DNA of 64,000 bases. Source: Auriscalpium vulgare (Eukaryota; Basidiomycota; Agaricomycetes; Russulales; Auriscalpiaceae). Shown piece after piece: positions 56,071-64,000 of the stretch. Location of the stretch: positions 4,030,001-4,094,000 of the forward strand of contig JAHBBC010000001.1 in the NCBI GenBank assembly GCA_019915015.1. The letters run 5' to 3'. Within the stretch, counting starts at the first letter, position 1, and each line of letters opens with the position of its first letter. The notes beneath the pieces were generated by a model. That model saw only the letters and a program-made list of their open reading frames with translations, was not told the origin of the DNA and made no database searches. A program made the translations under genes and the position numbers.

Positions 56071-56377
56071 AGGATGTCTGTTTCCGTCAATCGAGCTGTA
56101 TATGTGTCTTCCTTCGCGATGTTACCATAGTAAATCAATGTGTAGTGTCCATCATTGGCTACCGGAGAGAACCTCGTGAAGTTGGCGACGAGATAGAGCA
56201 AAAGTGCGGGAGGCGGTGTCCCGGGGTCCTTTCCCAGTGTAGTTGAACCCGGCGCTCAAACCGGCGCTGCTCTTTTCCCGCTGCCTGCGTGCGCACACAT
56301 CCTCGCGACCCTTCCCTCCTCCTCCCAGCCCTTTTCTCGTCGTTCTTTACTCTACCTATTCCTCTCCGACACTATCC

Positions 56378-57241
<864 letters not shown>

Positions 57242-58080
57242 GCCACCCGGCGCCCTCTCTTTCTTCGTATACCGTACATACATACATGCCCGTCTTGATT
57301 CGCCTTCATGCCCCGTACTTCTATCCTGTGCGTCTCGTTTCGCTGTTTTGTCTTTTTTTCTTCTTCGCCTTCGGTATACCCCAGACCAGTTCCGCTGCTT
57401 ACACCCGACTCACGGCCGCACGACGATGTCCCATGCCCCGCCCACCCAACGCAACCGAATATGTTCGCTCTCTCCCCATGCTCGAATTCGAATCGTCCTC
57501 CCGCCCGCACTGGAAGCGTCGCCGTATCTCACGCTCATTACTTTGCTATCTTCTGCGTAATGGGAAAGGGCTTGGACCTGGACTAAAGGATAGTAGGGCG
57601 CCTATGTACGAGATGTCGTTTTTGAAGTGATTAGAACAGCCGACCCGCGCAACTATCCTCGAACCTCGACATGTCTGGGCCTTCACTGAAGTACTGAAGG
57701 CTTCACGAGGCCGCCGCCCTCCGGCATCTCCGCGCGCTTCCGATCTCGACCCTTCAACTTGCCATCAACCGTTCTCTGACATTCCTCACTATTTCGCTTT
57801 CTGCATGACCGGTCGGTCAGGCAGAGCGTTGACTGGACCTATCCTATCCAACGCAGATAGCTCTGCTTTTATCCAGCGCCGGCAATTAGACCCGCGCAAA
57901 TGCCATCAACGTTTGAGTCTCGCCTCTTGAGCCCGGGCGCGCGCCAGCGGCCAGCCCTCGAGCCTCGAGCCTCCCCTGCATGCCTCCGCCCGACACATCA
58001 GAACGTTGAACCACTGTATATCATGGCCTGCTCGAGCGACTACGGCATCAGAAATCCCCCTCTGACTCAATAGCGAAAGG
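57242..58080. other. Intergenic between ARF6 and GMC genes
   Basis: No supported gene. The ARF6 3' region and GMC promoter are expected here. Confidence 0.4.
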
Positions 58081-60695
58081 ATGGGCTTGTCGCACTCCTC
58101 CGGCTTGTATGTCTCCGACCCTGCCACATTCGCCACGCCCGCCAATGCGCCCGAAGAGGACTGGAGGAAATACGACTATGTTGTCGTCGGCGGAGGTGCG
58201 CGCTTGCTAGCTGCGCGATGACCATGTGCGCTAACTCTGCCCGTGATTTGCTCAGGGACCGCGGGCTGCGTGCTCGCGTCACGCCTCTCGGAGGATCTCA
58301 ACGCCACGGTGCTGTTGATTGAAGCTGGGACGAGCCACGAGCACGAGATATACACGAGGATCCCGCTCGCATGGCCACGAGCGATCAAAACGCATTTGGA
58401 CTGGGCGTACGAATCGACGTGCGTGTCACTGCCCGAGCATGCGTTATGGTGGTTGACAGAGGTATGTTTAGACCGCAGGTGCGGGGGGCCGAGAGGAATC
58501 TCGTCATTCCTCGGGGAAAGGTGTTGGGCGGCTCGAGGTGTGTACTATGACGCTTGGCGCTGGCAACGAACGCGTCTTCATGAAATATTCATAGTGCACT
58601 CAACGCGCTCATCTACCAGCGTTGCTCTCCAGAAGGTACGTCGTCGCTCTTGTTCGACGTATCTTGGATGCTCAAGTCCCGCCCATGTCAGACTTCGAGG
58701 AGTGGGTTAAACTCGGCGCATTAGGATGGGGATATGAAGACATCAAACCGTGAGCTCGTACCATTGTCCTCGAGTCGTCCAACTCACACACACTCCTCCA
58801 GGTACTTTGAGAAACTCGAACAATTCGTCCCAAACGCGAAGTTCCCTGGTGTAAAAGCTGAGAGCTACGGCAGCCGCGGCCCGCTCAAAGTGGGCATCGC
58901 GCAAGAAGTGCCTGTATGTTGGCCAACCCTCGGACGCAATAGCATAAAATATAACGCACTCGCAGCCCATCCACAGAGCTATCATCGAAGCATGCGAGGA
59001 GCTTGGTGTCAAAGCTGTCGAGTAAGACTCTACTTGTATATAACAGGCGCTTGTACTCAGTGGCTTTGAAGTGACCTCAACACACCCGAAGGAATACTTG
59101 GCGCTTCCACTTTCACATCCATTACAGACGGCAAAGGATCAAGTGCGGTTGATAATTTGGTTACATTGACGTCTTGGCTAATATCGAATTGGCTGACAGG
59201 AAACTCCGTGGCCGTCGCTTACCTCCCGCCTTCCGTTGCCCGCCGACCCAACCTCACAATTGCCATCCGCACCACAACAGAGAAGATCCTCTTTGCATCT
59301 CAGCCCGGCGCCGACCCTCGTGCGATTGGCGTCGAAGTGTCCGTATCCGCTGCGGCGCCGAAGTTCCGCGTCAGGGCGAATAAGGAGGTCATCGTGTGCG
59401 GCGGGACTATCGGGACGCCGCAGCTCCTCCTGCTATCTGGTGTGGGGCCGAAAGAAGAGCTGACGAAGCTGGGGATAGAGGTGGTGAAGGACCTGCCCCA
59501 GGTCGGGAAGAACTACCGCGATGTAAGTGCGGACTTGCCATGATGATGCGGCGCTGGAGTGAATGACGATGCGGATTTGGCTAGCACATCGCCGCGGGCC
59601 CTCTTGCTGCGCGCGTGAAACCCGGATGGTCGTTCGACTACCTCAACAACCCCGTCTCCGGAGTCCTCGCACTCGCCCGATGGCTTCTCTTCGGGACGGG
59701 CCCCATGGCAGCGCTCGCCGCGTCCGGCGCAGCCTTCATCCGCACTGACGACCCGTCGTACGTCTGCTCTTCTCCATCATACCCCCTCTCTCACGACGTC
59801 GTCAGGTTGCCTTTTGACACCAAGCACGGCAAGCGCGTCGAAATCAAAGACAATACCTCGGGCCCGCGCTCGCCCGACCTCGAGATCTTGTGGTTCCCGC
59901 TACTCACGGGGAATCTGAGCGTTCCGGCGCCCAGCGGCACACATGGCATCACCCTGGTAGGGCTTTCTTCGCTTTGGTGCGCGGGTGGGAGTCCTGACGC
60001 AGTATCGCTGTCCTAAAGGGCGCCATGGCGCTGAGACCGGAGAGCTCCGGCGAAGTGACCCTACGCACAACCAGCGCATACGATCATCCTCTGATCGACC
60101 CCAAGTGAGCTCATAACCTCAGACTCACTGCACCGGAAGACATTTATGCCGTGAATCAGTGTCTTCGCCTCCGACAACGACTGGGAAGTCGTTGCCCGGG
60201 GCATGCGCTTCATTCTGAAGCTCGCGCGCAGCGAACGCCTCAAAGGCATCGTCGATCTGCAGCCGCATTCCACAGACCAGACCGACTTCTTCTGGCCTGG
60301 AGATGCCGACCCCGATCAGGTGTGCAGCTCTGCTCCCATCGAGTATAAATATCATCTGACGAACTTGAAAATAGATCACGGACGAGGAGATCAAGGAGTA
60401 CATTCGCAACAACTGCTTGCCGATTTTTCATCCGGTCAGTTTACTCGTAAATTTGCGTAGCTTTGACAAGCAGTGTCACTAACGTGACGTTTGCCTTCAG
60501 GTGGGAACGGCAAAGATCGGACCCACAGCTGAGACGGGCGTGGTCGACCCTTCGCTCAAGGTCCACGGCGTGCAGGGTCTGCGAGTCGTTGACGCATCCG
60601 TCTTCCCTGCGCAAGTGAGCGGCCATCCCGCCGCGGTGGTCGTGGCCGTCGCAGAGAAGGCGGCCGACGTGATCAAGGCTAGCACGTATCTGTGA
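58081..60695 (+). CDS. GMC oxidoreductase (aryl-alcohol/choline oxidase-like, AA3-type)
   Basis: A many-exon gene starting [20 protein letters not shown]; exon 1 is 58081-58195 and exon 2 starts at 58256, with later exons joining by phase. The FAD-binding dinucleotide fold reads [19 protein letters not shown], then VLLIEAG. The GMC signatures are [10 protein letters not shown] with [11 protein letters not shown], and [20 protein letters not shown]. The C-terminal substrate domain has [40 protein letters not shown] and the catalytic histidines. No signal peptide is seen, so the enzyme may be intracellular or use another start. Family members oxidise alcohols or sugars and make H2O2. The substrate cannot be told from sequence. 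Confidence 0.85.
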
Positions 60696-61009
60696 GGTTC
60701 GATCTCCGTGAAATAAGCGAATTCGTCGCTCTCACAACGCACTTGTTTGGTGAACAGGAGCTCTGCCACAGAACAGTGGCGTAAGGGTGTGTGTATAACA
60801 GCCAATATCACCGTACAGGAAGTACATCTATCCAGCACTGGCGTGACTGTATCATTGAGACCCATCACGCTCCTTCAGCCCTCTTCGGGAACAGCCGGCT
60901 AGGCTGGTACCTGTACGCCGTCGCGCAGGCTGCGCGCGACGGTGCCAATGAGCGCACCTTGCACAGTCAACCGCACAACTCGCCCCGCTGTCGTGTCTCT
61001 CGGGTCTTA
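60696..61009. other. Intergenic, GMC 3' region
   Basis: No gene seen; it ends where the A-promoter repeat begins. Confidence 0.4.
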
Positions 61010-61502
61010 CTATTGTGCATGATACCATCCATTTCGTCGGCCAAGGAGCCGCCGCCTGAAAATGACAAAAGGCGCTCGTCATAAAAACACTTTTGTTTAG
61101 GTGAGCGCCAAAGCATACTACCTAACAATTGCTGAAGGGCTCGTCTTCTTGCACGTTGCTCACCAGTCAACCATCTTGTGCTCTCCTTTTGTCTTCTGAG
61201 AGAATAAGACAGGTTCGCTTCGATACTACTCGCAGAGCGCCTGTAGCGATGCAAAGCAGACATATAACTACGTAGGTCGCAGAATTACATCCCTACTAAT
61301 CAACACGCCCTCAGGTCCCTGCATCGGTGAGCATCGCTTGTCTCAAGCGCGAAATGTATGTAACTCCTTGGGCTGCAGACTGCAGATCCGATTTGCGCTG
61401 CTCGGAAGACACTACAGTCAACCAACGTATGCTCTGTACTTCTGCATTTTTGCACGCGCTCACTTCCTGAGCTGTGAACAGATCGTGCTGCATCTACACG
61501 CC
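61010..61502 (+). promoter_or_regulatory. Gene A3 promoter/leader
   Basis: A-promoter family. The conserved inverted repeat lies at 61071-61109 (GGCGCTCGTC facing GTGAGCGCC). CTCCTTTTGTCTTCTGAGAG and ATTACATCCCTACTAATC follow, as in the other copies. Confidence 0.6.
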
Positions 61503-61964
61503 ATGAGCAACTCATCGGCTCCTCTCCCCAAGGTCACGGTCAATGTGACTATCGGCGACCGAACAACGATCGAAGGTACGTGACTCTCATACGCGCCATC
61601 CATGGAGCTTCATACCGATACGAGAACAGAGCATGAGTTCGAGTCCGACAGGGAAACAGAGTATGACTTCGAGTCCGACAGCGAAGACACACTCGACAAT
61701 GCGACCGCCGACTCGGCCCGCAACGAAACTGTTAATTCGCGCACCGTGGACATGTCCAAGGTATTAAACACGCTAGATGAAACCACCGCAACGATGAGGG
61801 ATCTCTCTGAGCGACTCAGGGTTTATTGCGAACGCCGACGCGAGAAAATGTTGGCAGAGCAGAATAGGGCAACGACGGACGTTCACGCTTTGCATTCGCT
61901 CTCCAAATGCACCGATCAATTGAGCGAAGTCGAGAAATTTGCTCAGCAGCAAGGTGGCCATTAG
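61503..61964 (+). CDS. Gene A3: small acidic coiled-coil protein
   Basis: Exons 61503-61575 and 61630-61964 join in phase to 135 residues. Exon 1 reads MSNSSAPLPKVTVNVTIGD. Exon 2 opens with a repetitive acidic tract (HEFESDRETEYDFESDSED), then VDMSKVLNTLDETTATMRDL, SERLRVYCERRREKML and a Gln/Gly end (FAQQQGGH). The frame is intact although its partner B3 is reduced to the last exon, so this A copy persists without a B neighbour in the same module. Confidence 0.7.
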
Positions 61965-62037
61965 GAATGACCTGTATATTTGTATGCCGCTCACACAAAG
62001 ATATTTACTCTACATTTTTCCAATCTGCGTTGTTCTT

Positions 62038-62198
62038 CTAATATATTGGTCGGCGTTCTTCAATACGATCTGGATCCATCTTGCCGCTCTCCACCCAGTG
62101 CACATATTCTTCCAAACAGCTCGCCTCAGCTCGAAGACTGGCTTCCTTTTGTTGATAGTCCAGCCTTTCTTTATGCCACACTCTGACGACGTCTGCAA
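62038..62198 (-). pseudogene. Gene B3 remnant: last exon only
   Basis: Reads VVRVWHKERLDYQQKEASLR and EEYVHWVESGKMDPDRIEE with an intact stop at 62038, after the conserved acceptor of the last B intron. Upstream exons are absent and the spacer repeat follows within about 25 bp. It converges on gene A3, with stops 74 bp apart. Confidence 0.7.
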
Positions 62199-62224
62199 CT
62201 GAAGATCCGTGACGGTATCATTAA

Positions 62225-62475
62225 TGCGTACATGTGCAACCCGAAATTCTAGGCAAGTTCCTTAAGCTGGGTAGCTCACATGCCTAACATCTGCGCATCC
62301 GGCATCGACGTGCACGCCATCGCATCCCATGAATTACCAGACGCGACTCTCGCGCGAACGCGACCACGCACCGAGCATCGACAGAGTCGACACTGGCACG
62401 CTCGGCGCCGGAGATCTAGGCGCGGGATGCGACTTCAACTTGTGACCTAGCGATGCTGTCGGCGGCGTGACTCGC
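62225..62475. repeat. Inter-module spacer repeat, copy 3
   Basis: Matches 1570-1850, including the junction AATGCGTACATGTGCAACCC and GACGCGACTCTCGCGCGAAC. It connects truncated B3 with the A4 promoter. Confidence 0.75.
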
Positions 62476-62484
62476 CTCTCGGGT

Positions 62485-62981
62485 CTTGCTATTGTGATAC
62501 CATCCATTCCGCTGGGCAAGGAGCCGGACTCGCAGTATAACAAACCGCGCTCGCCACAAAAACCCTTTTGTTAAGGTGAGCGCCAAAGCATACTTCCCTA
62601 ACAACTGCTGAAGGGCTGGTTTTTTTGCCCGTTGCTCATTGGCAGTCAACCATCTCGGACTCTCCTTTTGTCTCCTGAGAGAATAAGACGTTCTCTTGGA
62701 TACTCGCAGAGCGCCTGTAGCGATGCAAACAGACATATAACCTCGTAGGTTGCAGGACTACATCCCTACAATCAACACGCCCTCAGGTCCCTGCATCGGT
62801 GAGCATGGCTTGTCTCGAGCGTGAAATGTAGGTAACTCCTTGGGCTGCAGACTGCAGATCCGATTTGCGCTGCTCGGAAGACATTACAATCAACCAACGT
62901 ATGCTCTGTACTTCTGCATCTTTGCGCTCACTTTCTGAGCTGTGAACAGATCGCGTTGCATCTACACGCCATACGCCATCC
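62485..62981 (+). promoter_or_regulatory. Gene A4 promoter/leader
   Basis: Nearly identical to the A1 promoter in its first 250 bp. The conserved inverted repeat is at 62547-62583. Confidence 0.6.
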
Positions 62982-63468
62982 ATGAGTAACTCATCGGCTC
63001 CTCTCCCCACGGTCACAGTCAATGTGACCATCGGCGACCGAACAACGATTGAAGGTACGCCACCCCCATACGTCGTTCATCAAGCTCCATACATATCCAG
63101 AAACAGAGCACGAGTTCGAGTCCGACAGGGAAACGGAGTACGAGTCCGAGTATGACAGCGATGATACAGTCGACGATGCGACCGCAGACTCGCCCCGCAA
63201 CGAAGCTGTCGACCTGGGCCGCAATGAAAGGGTTGATCCGATCACGCGCATGGACAACATAATGGAGATGGTCAGGGAAACTAGGGCAATCACAAGGGAT
63301 CTCAGTGAGCGGGTCAGGGCTTTGTGCGAACGCGAATGCGAGAAAAGGAGATTAGCAGAGGAGAATAGGGCAGCGACGTGCGGCCAAGCTCAAGATCGTT
63401 TGCATTCGACCGATCAGTCGAGCGAACATAAAAAGCTTGCTCAACAGAAAGGTGGCCATCAGGAATAA
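62982..63468 (+). CDS. Gene A4: small acidic coiled-coil protein
   Basis: Exons 62982-63054 and 63101-63468 join in phase to 146 residues. Exon 1 reads MSNSSAPLPTVTVNVTIGD. Exon 2 has the acidic tract (ETEYESEYDSDDTVDD), MDNIMEMVRETRAITRDLSE and a charged helix ending AQQKGGHQE. The intron position and phase equal those of A1, A3 and A6. The stop lies 71 bp from the stop of gene B4 on the other strand. Confidence 0.7.
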
Positions 63469-63539
63469 TATATACATGTCTACAAAGATCTTCATTCTCC
63501 TCTGTGTTCTTATACTAAATAATTTTAGTAAATAACATG

Positions 63540-64000
63540 TTAGTCGGTGTTCTTCTTCTTCAACAGGCTCTCCAAATATTGCACATCTTCTTGGAAGCGA
63601 TGCGCCTCAGCTCGAAGCTCTTTTATCTCGCGTTCATAATTCAGTTTTTCTCTCTCCCATAGTCCGACGGCGTCTGCTACTGAAGATCATCGGTCAATAC
63701 ACGTATGGCGAGAATCATTCGGTAGAGATTCTTACTTTCGACGAGCTGAGCAAGTTTACTGGACTTGTCCTTGGCTCCTGACATGTCCGCAATTTCATTG
63801 ATCAAGGCTGTTTCGGCGTCGCGACGCCACTTTGCATCCTGGTTGTTTTCTGTCCTCTTCTCCTCCATGCTTTTGGGCACATTAGATCGTTTGGCCAACG
63901 GTCGTCTGCGCGGTACAGACTTTCTGCTTTCCACTTGTTCGGAGTGCTGGGGCGGCTGATTGTGTACCGAGATGTCGTTCGCGGTAGACTTTCGCTTGCC
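63540..64000 (-). CDS. Gene B4, C-terminal part (runs off window)
   Basis: The last exon (63540-63679) and the end of the preceding exon (63736 to beyond 64000) are present. The protein shows RRRPLAKRSNVPKSMEEKR, the basic stretch DAKWRRDAETALINEIAD, then after the conserved intron a coiled-coil tail ending SLLKKKNTD. No lesion is seen in the visible part. The start and first exons lie outside the window. Confidence 0.65.

Overview
The window is nuclear DNA of a basidiomycete fungus, most likely an Agaricomycete (inference). The genes have many short introns of about 50-75 bp with GTGCGT/GTACGT-type donors, CTGAC/CTAAC branch sites and NAG acceptors. The proteins are fungal homologues of splicing, phosphatase, Sec14, RAD23 and ARF6 families, next to a GMC oxidoreductase and a phospholipase B. 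Exon joins were checked by reading phase for most genes. No tRNA, rRNA, CRISPR array or prokaryotic operon was seen.

Layout. (1) 1-6.3 kb: repeats plus copies of an unrecognised convergent gene pair, called here gene A (small acidic coiled-coil protein) and gene B (nuclear-looking protein with a basic-helix motif). (2) 6.4-9.2 kb: three IFI6/IFI27 (ISG12)-like sequences; one is a broken chimera. (3) 9.5-22.6 kb: very GC-rich housekeeping block with a CUE-domain protein, bZIP factor, Cwc24/RNF113 splicing factor, C2H2 zinc-finger protein, PPG1-type phosphatase and Sec14-like protein. (4) 25-28.3 kb: RKM4-like SET methyltransferase and a small cysteine-containing protein. (5) 28.3-34.4 kb: gene-poor, with a 95-bp minisatellite and several near-perfect hairpins. 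(6) 34.4-37.9 kb: a second, inverted A/B module. (7) 38-47.8 kb: cysteine synthase with an apparent frameshift, a long inverted repeat, a multi-pass membrane protein, phospholipase B and a leucine-rich-repeat protein. (8) 48.4-54.4 kb: a heptad-repeat membrane protein, a dead aromatic aminotransferase, and a PIF/Harbinger transposon with perfect 68-bp terminal inverted repeats and a 3-bp target duplication. (9) 54.5-60.7 kb: RAD23, ARF6 and a GMC oxidoreductase. (10) 61-64 kb: two more A/B modules, the last cut by the window end.

The most unusual content is the A/B family. There are six A-type and six B-type copies or fragments in three clusters. In every module where both genes are visible they are convergent, with stop codons 41-74 bp apart. 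A-gene promoters share a conserved inverted repeat, both full-length B promoters share a palindromic GATA cluster, and neighbouring modules are joined by a recurrent spacer. Four A copies keep intact frames but only one complete B copy does. I recognise no described system with this arrangement. A selfish, regulatory or recognition-type gene pair is conceivable but is inference.
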